From NCBI GenBank assembly GCA_903881585.1, contig CAIRTW010000211.1, positions 1 to 34,357 of the forward strand: a stretch of DNA of 34,357 nucleotides, given 5' to 3'. How positions within the stretch are numbered: position 1 is the stretch's first letter; the number at the start of each line of letters is the position of its first letter. The notes below the pieces were generated by a model that saw only the letters and a program-made list of their open reading frames with translations, did not search any database and was not told the DNA's origin. This document shows positions 14,647 through 22,883 of this stretch, one piece after another. Source of the DNA: an uncultured Bacteroidota bacterium. Lineage in GTDB: Bacteria > Bacteroidota > Bacteroidia > Chitinophagales > Chitinophagaceae. A program made the position numbers and the translations under genes.

Positions 14647-15825
14647 ATGCCGGATATTAATGCAGGTATCATAGCGCTTCTGAACGGCAGCATAGCCACT
14701 AACGAATTGTTTCAGCAATGCGACCTCGGCAATAATAAAGTTGTGCTGTTCAATAGTTTCAACGAACTGGCCAGGGATCACGAAAGACTGCACCTGAATA
14801 TAGTGGCCATTATTTCAGAGAGCGAAGTAATGGAACCTACGGGCCTCAGCCTCTTTGATCAGATAAAGAAAAAGAAACTGGACACAATTCCTTTCTTCCT
14901 GTTGCCAGGCAAGCTGGATGGCAGCCTCGCCGCACTTTGCCTGCAGGCGGGCGTTGCCGAAGTCTTTGTACAGCCGCTCAGACGCGACCGGCTGGAAAGC
15001 AGGATCAACTTCATTGTAAAGCATTGGGCGCAACTACAGCAACAGGCGGACCGAAAGGTAGTGACACAGTACAAGACGCCATTTCTTAAAAGGTCGTTTG
15101 ATGTAATATTCTCCAGCTGCGCGCTGCTGGCGCTCTCACCTGTGTTGTTGGTGGTGATGCTGTGTATGAAGCTGGAGTCGAGAGGGGCGGTGTTTTATTA
15201 TTCGCTGCGGGTGGGTACCGGGTACCGGATATTTAAGTTTTATAAGTTCCGCTCGATGTATGTGAACGCCGACAAGCGGCTGAAAGAACTGCAGCACCTG
15301 AACCAATACAATAATGAAAAGGTGACGGAAGAACTGCCGGGTATGGAGCTATGTGCAGAATGTAAGGCCGTGGGTAAAAAATGCAGAAACCAGCTTCATG
15401 CAGATGAGAATATCTGGTGCGAGAAGCAATACCTGACATCGCGGAAACAACAGAGCGGTTCGGCGTTCTTTAAGCTGAAGAATGACCCGCGCATTACGAA
15501 GGTTGGGGCGTTCATACGCAATACAAGTATAGATGAGCTGCCGCAACTGTGGAATGTGCTGAAGGGCGATATGAGCATAGTGGGCAACCGGCCGCTACCG
15601 CTGTATGAAGCAGAGAAACTGACTGCCGATAAATATGCGCTGCGCTTCCTGGCGCCTGCAGGCATCACTGGCCTGTGGCAGGTGGAGAAGCGGGGCAAGG
15701 GCGAAATGAGCGAAGAAGAACGCCTGATGCTGGACAATGTATATGCAGAGAAGCATAGCTTCTGGTATGATATAAAGCTGATACTGAAAACCATTCCTGC
15801 ACTGTTTCAAAAAGAGAATGTGTAG
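14647..15825 (+). CDS. Sugar transferase (polyprenyl-phosphate phosphoglycosyl transferase) with N-terminal pseudo-receiver
   Basis: Residues 145-392 form a bacterial sugar transferase of the WcaJ/PglC-like monotopic class, which transfers a sugar phosphate to a lipid carrier to start polysaccharide synthesis. Evidence is [20 protein letters not shown] (membrane hairpin), [38 protein letters not shown] and [15 protein letters not shown]. Residues 1-130 have the helix-strand order of a receiver but lack key residues: the phosphoacceptor position falls in IVAIISES and the conserved lysine is replaced in [15 protein letters not shown]. An inserted segment between YKFRSMY and FFKLKND has four cysteines (C236, C239, C246, C258) that could bind zinc. 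It forms a tight operon with the receiver upstream and the GT2 gene downstream. Confidence 0.88.
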   Translation: MPDINAGIIALLNGSIATNELFQQCDLGNNKVVLFNSFNELARDHERLHLNIVAIISESEVMEPTGLSLFDQIKKKKLDTIPFFLLPGKLDGSLAALCLQAGVAEVFVQPLRRDRLESRINFIVKHWAQLQQQADRKVVTQYKTPFLKRSFDVIFSSCALLALSPVLLVVMLCMKLESRGAVFYYSLRVGTGYRIFKFYKFRSMYVNADKRLKELQHLNQYNNEKVTEELPGMELCAECKAVGKKCRNQLHADENIWCEKQYLTSRKQQSGSAFFKLKNDPRITKVGAFIRNTSIDELPQLWNVLKGDMSIVGNRPLPLYEAEKLTADKYALRFLAPAGITGLWQVEKRGKGEMSEEERLMLDNVYAEKHSFWYDIKLILKTIPALFQKENV

Positions 15826-16656
15826 ATGAGACCGATAGGGATACCCGCATACATAAGGCAACTCATGGACCCGGTAAACACTGATGCCATGCGTACTGTC
15901 TTTATCATGGAGCACTACCAAAAATTACTTAAAGGCAAGCCAGAAGTGTCTGTGGTGATACCTGCCTATAATGAGGAGAAGGATATTCTAAGAACCTTGC
16001 ACTCGCTGAGCGCTAATGTTACCGGTCGTTCGGTAGAGATAGTAGTGGTGAATAATAATTCAAAGGATAACACAGAAGCGCTGGTGAGGGCCGCTGGTGT
16101 AACCTGCGTGAATGAAACTATACAGGGTATAACCGCTGCAAGAAATGCCGGTCTGGCAGCAGCTACAGGGAAGTATGTGCTCAATGCAGATGCAGACACC
16201 TTGTATCCCAAAGACTGGATAGAGCAGATGGTTGCTCCGCTGGCGAATAATGAGGGTGTGTCTATTACCTATGGCCGGTTTTCGTTTATTCCTACTGGTG
16301 TTACCTCCAGGTTTACTTATTTTTTCTACGAATATACGGCAGATGTGATCAGGCGGGTGAACCGTTCCTTCAGGGAAGAGGCGGTGAATGTGTATGGGTT
16401 CAATTCGTGCTACCGCCGTGAACAGGGTCTGCAGGTGGAGGGCTACAACCACCCCAAGGGCGCTAATGAAGACGGCTGGCTGGCGCTAAAACTAAGAGAG
16501 AAGGGATTTGGTAAGCTGCACTATGTGACCAATATAAAAGCCCTCGTCTGGACCACCGACCGCCGTATACAACTGGACGGCGGGCTGGTGAAGGGCATCA
16601 TCAAGCGGGTAAAGCGGGTGGTGTTTGGGAAGGCTGAGGCGCATGAGGGCCTGTGA
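15826..16656 (+). CDS. Family 2 glycosyltransferase
   Basis: The 276-residue product has a GT-A fold of family GT2: VSVVIPAYNEEKDI (about 41-54), the nucleotide-site acid near NNNSKDN, and the metal-binding DAD motif in LNADADTLYPKDW near residue 122. The ATG directly follows the stop of the sugar transferase gene; M28 (base 15907), just ahead of the conserved domain, is an equally possible start. The C-terminal EDGWLALKLREKGFG (about residue 215) holds the likely catalytic acid. It should add a sugar from a nucleotide donor to the lipid-linked glycan in the cytoplasm. No transmembrane segment is evident. Donor and acceptor cannot be told. Confidence 0.85.
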   Translation: MRPIGIPAYIRQLMDPVNTDAMRTVFIMEHYQKLLKGKPEVSVVIPAYNEEKDILRTLHSLSANVTGRSVEIVVVNNNSKDNTEALVRAAGVTCVNETIQGITAARNAGLAAATGKYVLNADADTLYPKDWIEQMVAPLANNEGVSITYGRFSFIPTGVTSRFTYFFYEYTADVIRRVNRSFREEAVNVYGFNSCYRREQGLQVEGYNHPKGANEDGWLALKLREKGFGKLHYVTNIKALVWTTDRRIQLDGGLVKGIIKRVKRVVFGKAEAHEGL

Positions 16657-16660
16657 GGAA

Positions 16661-16693
16661 CTCACCCCGGCCCTCTCCGAAGGAGAGGGTGAG
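16661..16693. terminator. Palindromic hairpin between convergent glycosyltransferase genes
   Basis: CCCTCTCC, a three-base loop and GGAGAGGG form a perfect 8-bp stem (16671-16689), enclosed by CTCA/TGAG arms. There is no T-run, so it is not a textbook terminator, but the position between convergent genes suits one. From memory, the CCCTCTCC-GGAGAGGG palindrome is a common mobile intergenic repeat in many bacteria. Confidence 0.55.
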
Positions 16694-16728
16694 GTGGAAT
16701 GAGTTATGTGCTCAGGTTCCCTAAGTTA

Positions 16729-17895
16729 TCATTTGCGTTTTGATTTTTCCCAGGTGGCGCTTTGCTGCTTCATGAAGTAGCGTTTTATACCGGCGATCAC
16801 GGCATAGTTCATCATACAGAAGTAGTAGGGTATGAAGAACGCCTTTATTTTCATTTGCCGTTTCTCCAACAACCAGCCCAGCAATGAGGCTATGTAAAAC
16901 AGGGCCTGTAGCGCAAAGAGCGCTTTGTAAAAGTTGCCGGGGCACCAAAAAGCGATGATGGCATTTAATACTAAGGCGAGGATCATCAAGAAGGGCGTGA
17001 TCGTCCAGCGGAGGACGCGGTGGCTGATGTACTGGAAGCAGAGTACGAAATTGCTGAATGGGTTTAGCAGTCCCTTCAGCCGGACGATAGACTGTATGCC
17101 GCCTGCGGCGATGCGTATCTTTCTTTTCAGTTCTTCCTGTATGTTCTCTGAGCCGGTTTCGGTGGCGTATGCGGCGGGTTCGTAGATGATGCGGTAGCCC
17201 TTCTGAGCTATCAGCAGGGAGATCATGAAGTCGTCAAGGATAGTATCGGGTGGCACTGGCACGAAGAGTGACTTGCGTACGCTGAAAAGTTCTCCGGCTG
17301 CACCTACTACAGAATACAATTCCGAGTCCCAGGTTTTGAGTTTTGATTCGTACTTCCAGTAAAAACCTTCGCCGGCTGTGGCATCTGATACATCCTCTAT
17401 ATGCACTCTTTTCTCACCAGATACTGCGCCCACCTTGGCATCGTGGTAATGGCGGCAGATGTTGAGCAGGGCATCTTTGTTGAGCATGGTATTGGCATCT
17501 GTGAAGATGACGATCTCGGTGCCCACTTCGTGCATGGCGCGGTCTATGGCTGCTATTTTGCCGTTGCGTTCGGGGCGATGCATCAGTTTTATCTGCGGGT
17601 ATTTGCTGATGATATCTGGCGTGCTGTCTGTAGAGCCGTCGGTTACAAACAGGTAGTTGATCTTATCGGCAGGGTAGGAGAGTGATAGTGAGTTTCCTAT
17701 TTTTTCGGCGATGCAATTTTCTTCGTTGTATGCCGAAACGATGAGTGTTGCCGTAGGCCAGTTTCCCGCATTGTCGGGGGGCAGCCTCTTGCCTTTTATC
17801 AACTGGCGCAGCTTTACGAGACCATATAGCACAATGCCGTAACCGAAGAAGGTGTAAAAAACAAGAAACAGGCAGATCCAAAGGGTAATGACCAT
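16729..17895 (-). CDS. Membrane-associated family 2 glycosyltransferase
   Basis: This 388-residue protein has an N-terminal membrane helix (about 4-26), a GT2 catalytic domain and two to three C-terminal helices, the plan of cellulose- or chitin-synthase-like enzymes. Motifs are TLIVSAYNEENCIAEKI (50-66), TDGSTDST (85-92), the metal-binding FTDAN with D133, and an acidic pair in TILDDFMISLLI (D221, D222). At the place of the usual QxxRW acceptor motif it has RKIRIAAGG (259-267), so it probably adds single sugars and is not processive. It is the last gene of a three-gene minus-strand group with another GT2 and a GT14-like gene. Sugar specificity is unknown. Confidence 0.85.
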   Translation of the reverse strand: MVITLWICLFLVFYTFFGYGIVLYGLVKLRQLIKGKRLPPDNAGNWPTATLIVSAYNEENCIAEKIGNSLSLSYPADKINYLFVTDGSTDSTPDIISKYPQIKLMHRPERNGKIAAIDRAMHEVGTEIVIFTDANTMLNKDALLNICRHYHDAKVGAVSGEKRVHIEDVSDATAGEGFYWKYESKLKTWDSELYSVVGAAGELFSVRKSLFVPVPPDTILDDFMISLLIAQKGYRIIYEPAAYATETGSENIQEELKRKIRIAAGGIQSIVRLKGLLNPFSNFVLCFQYISHRVLRWTITPFLMILALVLNAIIAFWCPGNFYKALFALQALFYIASLLGWLLEKRQMKIKAFFIPYYFCMMNYAVIAGIKRYFMKQQSATWEKSKRK

Positions 17896-17903
17896 ATTTA
17901 GTC

Positions 17904-18836
17904 TTACTGGGGTTTATTTTTTTTCGACAGATCCCATCCCAGGCGGGTGCTGTAGATTGTGTTGGTCATGTTCCAGATAATAGCCTTGAAAAGGACTGCA
18001 ATGAATTTCCATTGCCTGTCGCGGATGTAGTGTAGTGTGTTGCGCGGCGCCACCAAGAACAGGAAGTAAGGCCAGAATGCCATCCTGACCTTTAATGAGC
18101 AGTTGCGGCGCACGAACAGTATCCGGTTCCTGTTCATAAAGTATTCTTTCATGGCACTTTTGGCGCCCACGGATATCGACTCTTTGTGATAAATAACAGC
18201 CTGCATATTTACCCATACCGTGAAGCCGGCTTTCCTTATTTGTTCACACCAGTCCATCTCTTCGTAGTAGAGGAAATAAACATCAGGCAGCGGGCCGGCT
18301 GCTTTGATTGCTTCTTTTGTTATCATCATGGCTGCACCATGCGCATAGCCGGTTTCGCCGGTGAGGTTATCATATTGGCCGTTATCTTTTTCGAACTCGC
18401 CTACGCAGGTATTGCTTGCTGTGTAGTAGTTCATTTTGGTGTACCCGGCATACTGCAATATATCCGGCCGGTCGAAGTACCGGATCTTTGGGGATACAAT
18501 GCCTACTTCGGGATTTGAATCAAGAGTTTCTACCAGCTTATCGATCAATTCTTCGGTAAATTCGGTGTCGTTGTTAACCAGGAAGATATAGTCGCCAATG
18601 GCCTCGCGAATGCCAAGATTGTTGCCGCCGGCAAAGCCGAGATTGGTCTCCGAGCGAATGAAATTAACTGCGGGGTATTTTATTTTCCAGGGGTGCAGCG
18701 GGTCAACAGTACTTCCGTTATCAACAACAATTATCTCCATAGAGAAATACGTGTTGGTGTTAAATATAGATTCCAGCAGGGCTTCGGTAGCCGCAGGCTG
18801 GTTATAATTAACGGTAATAACGGAAACTTTTTTCAT
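17904..18836 (-). CDS. Family 2 glycosyltransferase (rhamnosyltransferase-like)
   Basis: The 310-residue product begins with MKKVSVITVNYNQPAATEALLESI, then VDNGST, NLGFAGGNNLGIREA and the metal-binding LVNNDTEF near residue 92. That order is typical of GT2 enzymes annotated as rhamnosyltransferases or dTDP-Rha:GlcNAc transferases. FLYYEEMDWCEQIRKAGF (near residue 195) holds the probable catalytic acids. A hydrophobic stretch near residue 265 (FWPYFLFLVAPRN) may anchor it to the membrane. It is eight bases upstream of the next GT2 gene on the same strand, so they form an operon. The rhamnose assignment is by resemblance only. Confidence 0.85.
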   Translation of the reverse strand: MKKVSVITVNYNQPAATEALLESIFNTNTYFSMEIIVVDNGSTVDPLHPWKIKYPAVNFIRSETNLGFAGGNNLGIREAIGDYIFLVNNDTEFTEELIDKLVETLDSNPEVGIVSPKIRYFDRPDILQYAGYTKMNYYTASNTCVGEFEKDNGQYDNLTGETGYAHGAAMMITKEAIKAAGPLPDVYFLYYEEMDWCEQIRKAGFTVWVNMQAVIYHKESISVGAKSAMKEYFMNRNRILFVRRNCSLKVRMAFWPYFLFLVAPRNTLHYIRDRQWKFIAVLFKAIIWNMTNTIYSTRLGWDLSKKNKPQ

Positions 18837-18880
18837 CGTAAAAATTCGTGGGGCATTTAAGGCCCTGCGAAGATAGAAAA

Positions 18881-19720
18881 TCAGATGTGTTTGTCAAGGT
18901 AATCCAAAATTTCCGAATCTGCCAATGAACTGAATTTACGCGCAAATAATTTATCTGAACTGATCAATTTGCCCGCATCGTTCATGGTGAGCACTTTTGG
19001 GCTGGCGCCTCCCGCAGACCAGTCGGTGTAAACGAGATTATCATTTACCATGGCGTTTTTATGCGGTGAGTTGTACAGGATAGTCTGGAAGATCATCTCG
19101 TCTGGCGCCCAGCTGTGTTTAAAGAAGCTTACCAGGACAGGGTTTTGCAGCAGGTAGTCAATAATATAGGCTGCACAAGTTGGGGTGATGGTAAACCACT
19201 GCGACCTACCGAATGGGTTTAAACCGAGCGGCATTTTTCGTTTAGGTAGCAACGCATTTACGGCTTTCAGCACGAAATATTTTCCCGGAAAGTCACTGTC
19301 GGGAAGGTGATAGTCTGTGATCCGGGCTATTGCTTCCGGCCACTCATTTTCAACAGATAATGAATGCATAAAATTCTGCTCCTTTCTTTCGGCAAAGAAC
19401 TTATGTATTTCTGATGTGCTTTTCAGTGGGTAATCCTGCCCGCTTAGCAGGTTAATGTGGCTGTATTCCTTGCCTGATGCGAGTATTTCAGTGAGGCCGT
19501 TCAGAGTGGCCTGAACTATTGTATAGCCGGCCCAATTGACCTTTACTCTTTTATTAATGAAGTAGATATTCTCTATGTTCCTTAGTCTTAGAAATGGAGC
19601 AATGTCTGTTTTGAGATCCACATGAACGTAGATATCGGCCCCTTCGCAAGCCAAACGGGATATGAGCCGTTCACATTGAGCGGGATTGGCATGAGTTAGT
19701 AGCAGGTGGGCCAACCTCAT
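18881..19720 (-). CDS. GT14-like beta-1,6-N-acetylglucosaminyltransferase
   Basis: The 279-residue protein starts MRLAHLLLTHANPAQCERLISRL and continues with IYVHVDLKTD, VNWAGYTIVQATLNGL, INLLSGQDYPLKS (near residue 95) and HSWAPDEMIFQTIL (near residue 203). This is the pattern of the core-2/I-branching enzyme family (GT14), which in eukaryotes adds GlcNAc or xylose branches. Bacterial members are common in polysaccharide loci and their reactions are mostly uncharacterised. Length matches bacterial members. It is the first gene of the three-gene minus-strand group and is divergent from the ATP-grasp gene across a 128-base gap. Confidence 0.88.
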   Translation of the reverse strand: MRLAHLLLTHANPAQCERLISRLACEGADIYVHVDLKTDIAPFLRLRNIENIYFINKRVKVNWAGYTIVQATLNGLTEILASGKEYSHINLLSGQDYPLKSTSEIHKFFAERKEQNFMHSLSVENEWPEAIARITDYHLPDSDFPGKYFVLKAVNALLPKRKMPLGLNPFGRSQWFTITPTCAAYIIDYLLQNPVLVSFFKHSWAPDEMIFQTILYNSPHKNAMVNDNLVYTDWSAGGASPKVLTMNDAGKLISSDKLFARKFSSLADSEILDYLDKHI

Positions 19721-19813
19721 AACTTGCTGTCGTTTATCATGGTATTGTTGGCGGTAAAGTTAATATATTTTTCGAGCCATTAAACCCTGTTGCCAAAAAT
19801 CAATCTCATGTCC

Positions 19814-19840
19814 TTGGCTTATAAATAAAGTCTAAATTAG
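19814..19840 (+). promoter_or_regulatory. Promoter for the ATP-grasp gene
   Basis: TTGG (19814-19817) and TAAATTAG (19833-19840) are separated by 15 bases, close to the TTG / TAnnTTTG arrangement with one mismatch. The -7 box ends eight bases before the ATG, implying a very short leader. Confidence 0.4.
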
Positions 19841-19848
19841 CGTCCCGA

Positions 19849-21006
19849 ATGTACAGAGTATTGCTCATTTCCCTGGTAAACTGGGATTCACTTATTGAGG
19901 TTCCGGCGATGCTTAGTGATGGCGGTTGCACTGTTGATATAATGGCAGGGAAGGGGTCGTGGGTGTTGCAGAACAAACGTTTTGAGAAGTGGATACCTGC
20001 TAGTGAAGAGCCGGACGCTTTTCTAAAAGAATTACTTGCATATATAGATAGCCATGGGCATGAGTATAAATGGCTTATACCTGCAGATGACATCATTGTC
20101 AGGGTGCTCAATGCCCACATCCTGTCTCCGGAGCTTTTTAACAAGATAATGCCTCTTACGAAGATAGAAAACCGGGCGCTTTTAGGGTCGAAAGCAGGCT
20201 TGTCGGACCTATGCATCAAGTATGACCTTAAGACGCCGCGTTACCTTGTTTACAATAACTCGCTCACACCCGCCGACATTGGTAAGTATGTCGGGTATCC
20301 CATGCTTGTGAAACTTGATAAGAGTGAGGGCGGGTATGGTGTTTATATGTGCCATGATGAGCGCGCCCTAACCGAGCAATTAGGCAAAATTACCAATAAG
20401 GACCAACTCGTATTTCAGCAATTCATCAAAGGATATGATGCAAATACTGATGCGCTTTATAAAAACGGTGAACTCATTGTATATAGCTATTCCCGCACAT
20501 TGACCGTAATGCGGGAGTTTGGAGTTTCCACGCAACGGATGTTTTACCAGAATGAGGATGCAGAGCAGGAGCTGATAAAAATGGGGCGGACACTCGGCCT
20601 GAGTGGTTTTGCCAATATCACCTTCATGTTTGATGAAAAAGACGGCCAGCACTACCTGATAGAAATAGATATGCGCCCGAATGCGTGGATGTACTATGGT
20701 AAATTCAGAGGAAATGATTTTTCAGATGCGATAAGAAGAGTTATTAACAGCGATCTGTCACTGAAAAAGCCGGACAAAAGGTATGCCAATAAACGAATAA
20801 AGATCAGCTTGTATAAAAAGGATGTTTACCGTTGTCTTGTGGAGAAAGATATAAAAGGTCTTTTGGGGTGGATGTCTAATACTGGTGCAAAGTGGCGATA
20901 TATTCCATTACACGATAAGAAGGTATTTTCGTCATGTACGGGATTCCTGTTCAGGACGTTTGGCGAATTGGCCGGGAAGAAGGTCAGGAAGGTATTTAGC
21001 AGATAA
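19849..21006 (+). CDS. ATP-grasp domain protein
   Basis: This 385-residue protein has the ATP-grasp fold: an N-terminal Rossmann-like part (1-110), an ATP-binding central part with VKLDKSEGGYGVYM (K155, E160-G164), VFQQFIKGYDAN (188-199), and metal ligands in LIEIDMRPNAW (E272, N278). ATP-grasp enzymes join a carboxylate to an amine or thiol through an acyl-phosphate. Members of this type, resembling carbamoyl-phosphate synthase large chains, occur in polysaccharide loci and may attach amino acids to sugars or make unusual precursors. The last 60 residues are basic and may contact membrane or substrate. It is divergent from the glycosyltransferase operon, with its own promoter. The substrate is unknown. 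Confidence 0.82.
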   Translation: MYRVLLISLVNWDSLIEVPAMLSDGGCTVDIMAGKGSWVLQNKRFEKWIPASEEPDAFLKELLAYIDSHGHEYKWLIPADDIIVRVLNAHILSPELFNKIMPLTKIENRALLGSKAGLSDLCIKYDLKTPRYLVYNNSLTPADIGKYVGYPMLVKLDKSEGGYGVYMCHDERALTEQLGKITNKDQLVFQQFIKGYDANTDALYKNGELIVYSYSRTLTVMREFGVSTQRMFYQNEDAEQELIKMGRTLGLSGFANITFMFDEKDGQHYLIEIDMRPNAWMYYGKFRGNDFSDAIRRVINSDLSLKKPDKRYANKRIKISLYKKDVYRCLVEKDIKGLLGWMSNTGAKWRYIPLHDKKVFSSCTGFLFRTFGELAGKKVRKVFSR

Positions 21007-21036
21007 AAGACTTTTTTCTTTTCAGTATTGAAGAAG

Positions 21037-21060
21037 TTGCCAGATGCTATTATCTGGCAA
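21037..21060. terminator. Hairpin between convergent ATP-grasp and Fic genes
   Basis: TTGCCAGAT (21037-21045), a six-base loop and ATCTGGCAA (21052-21060) form a perfect 9-bp stem. The downstream sequence on the plus strand is TAAAATAATT, with a T-rich stretch on the other side as well, so it may serve both genes. Confidence 0.65.
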
Positions 21061-21085
21061 TAAAATAATTCAGGCCAATTTCTTA

Positions 21086-22468
21086 TTAACTTCGCCAGTC
21101 TTCCTTCCATTTTTTAAACTGCGCCGGGCTGATCCAATAGCGGGCAAAATTCCCGTCATGCAAGTTCATTAGCTCGGTTTCTACGGCCTCAATAAATTTA
21201 TGCTGGTCGTTTTTTGGGACTTGTTTTGCCGCTTCTTTTATTTTTATGGCAGCTTCTTTTCGTGGGGTTGCGGCAGAAACAAGCTCTGCCATAAGCGCCC
21301 GAATTGGTTCGCGATATTTCAGGCGAAATGGGTCTGGCTCACCAAGAGATTGACGGATAACTGCGTAGCGTGCTGCAGACCGTTCGTAGGCCCAAAGGAA
21401 TACGTCCTTCAAAAGAGTCGTATTATTGAGTTCATAGACGCCTTTAATTCCCTGCACGTACAGATCGTTGGGTACATCAACAAATGACAATGGCGCCAGG
21501 TTGTGACGATTCAGGGGAATATTGGCAGCAAGGCGGGAAACACGCTTGTTTACATCATCGAAAGGTTGCAGATAGGGCAGATGTACCATGATGAAAAACG
21601 CCTGTTCAAATGGATTTTTGATTTGACCGGCTTTTGCGAGCATCAACTCAAATAGCTCTTCAATCAATTGGGGTATGGCCAGAGGAATATATGTGGATTC
21701 GCCAATCCGAACTTCAATAGAACGCAATCGCCCTGCAGCTGCAGGGTTTGGCAGCAGGTTATTTGATAAGAGTGCATGAAGGTTTAGTATCGTATATCGG
21801 TTGAATCCGATGTCTGTTACGTCCCGCACAAGAAATTCAATAGCATCTTTGTGATTAAGGATCATCTGCGCTTCAGCGGCTGATTTGCTATCCGAAGTTT
21901 CGCCGAACGAGATCAGGCGTTCGGTATCAAGCAAAGAATATGTATTGCCTTCCATTCGGCTGGAGTTCCAGGAAAGATCTATAAGCAACCTGTTCATGAT
22001 TTCTTTGGCATAGGTTCCGGCTGGCTGGTCGGTTTTGGTGGTTTCCCCGATCTCTGCCAGCTTCATCATTTCGCTCACCTCCAGGTAGCTGTCCTTATTC
22101 GGGCGGTATTGTTCCAGGAATTTGCGGTTGTATCCTGCCGGCTGGCGATGCTGTATTGGCTGTAAAACTGTGGAAAGTATTTTTCTACCCTCCTTTGAGA
22201 GGGGTATTAATTCCGTTTTTGGTTGAGATTCATTTTTGTCTGCTGCGTCCGGATTAGCAAACTTATAAAGTGTTGAGCGCGTACTTCCTACGATGGTCAC
22301 AGCCCCCAATTCGTGCAATTTTTTCAACCGTCTCTGTAGTGTGCGTAATCCTATTTCAAGACCTGCGGCCTCATTAATTTCTTCAATAGAAGCGCCCTTA
22401 GTGAACTGTTTCACTGCATTTTTAATTGCTTCCAGCTCCTGGTAGGTCTTTTTATTACTGTTTTTCAT
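21086..22468 (-). CDS. Fic family protein with N-terminal winged-helix-like region
   Basis: The 460-residue protein carries a Fic core motif HLPYLQPFDDVNKRVSR (296-312), keeping the catalytic histidine H296 and the phosphate-binding NKRxxR. Fic enzymes usually transfer AMP from ATP to hydroxyl side chains. An inhibitory helix motif SSRMEG (169-174, form SxxxEG) lies N-terminal to the core, so the protein should inhibit itself (class II). Residues 8-70 look like a winged helix: QELEAIKNAV, SIEEINEAAGLEIGLRTLQRRLKKLHELGAVTIVG and TLYKF. This suggests it binds DNA, most simply at the TTGTCGTAA boxes directly upstream of its own gene. No toxin-type partner is next to it. The target of AMPylation is unknown. 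Confidence 0.88.
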   Translation of the reverse strand: MKNSNKKTYQELEAIKNAVKQFTKGASIEEINEAAGLEIGLRTLQRRLKKLHELGAVTIVGSTRSTLYKFANPDAADKNESQPKTELIPLSKEGRKILSTVLQPIQHRQPAGYNRKFLEQYRPNKDSYLEVSEMMKLAEIGETTKTDQPAGTYAKEIMNRLLIDLSWNSSRMEGNTYSLLDTERLISFGETSDSKSAAEAQMILNHKDAIEFLVRDVTDIGFNRYTILNLHALLSNNLLPNPAAAGRLRSIEVRIGESTYIPLAIPQLIEELFELMLAKAGQIKNPFEQAFFIMVHLPYLQPFDDVNKRVSRLAANIPLNRHNLAPLSFVDVPNDLYVQGIKGVYELNNTTLLKDVFLWAYERSAARYAVIRQSLGEPDPFRLKYREPIRALMAELVSAATPRKEAAIKIKEAAKQVPKNDQHKFIEAVETELMNLHDGNFARYWISPAQFKKWKEDWRS

Positions 22469-22495
22469 TTGCCCATTGCAATTTACGCGACAAAT

Positions 22496-22597
22496 TTACG
22501 ACAAAAAAATTATTTTATTTGTCGTAATTGTGGAATACAGCCTGTTGTTTTAGGATTACGACAAGTAATTGTCGTAATAAGCTTGATTTTGTCGTAA
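22496..22597. promoter_or_regulatory. TTGTCGTAA operator array upstream of the Fic gene
   Basis: Five copies of TTGTCGTAA lie in 102 bases: inverted at 22496-22504, direct at 22519-22527, a head-to-head pair at 22555-22578 forming a 24-bp palindrome with a 4-base centre, and a direct copy at 22589-22597. A degenerate copy (TTACGCGACAAA) is at 22482-22493. The array lies 27-130 bases ahead of the Fic ATG, where an operator would be. The presumed ligand is the winged-helix region of the Fic protein itself. Confidence 0.75.
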
Positions 22598-22875
22598 AGT
22601 AGATAGGTAGACCTTGGTGGAAATCAACTTTCGTTCTCCGATCGCGGCGAGCATCTAAAAAATGAGGTTCATCAGAGCCGAAATCATAGTTGCTTATTGT
22701 TGCCTGCCGATGGCTTCCTGCCATTCATACAATCCATCATCATCAAAAACATTGCCCCGCAGAAATCTTTCCAGGAATTCGTATAATGAGCGCGTTAGTA
22801 TAGTTTCTTTTTCGCCAACGGGGTTGGCAATTTCATATGTGCCATTACATTTTTTTCTCAAAAACCACATATCCG

Positions 22876-22883
22876 AGTAGATC
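22876..22883. repeat. Target-site duplication, left (AGTAGATC)
   Basis: AGTAGATC directly precedes the left terminal repeat and is repeated exactly at 23249-23256 after the right one. One copy belongs to the original SUKH gene, as the restored reading frame shows. Confidence 0.85.
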
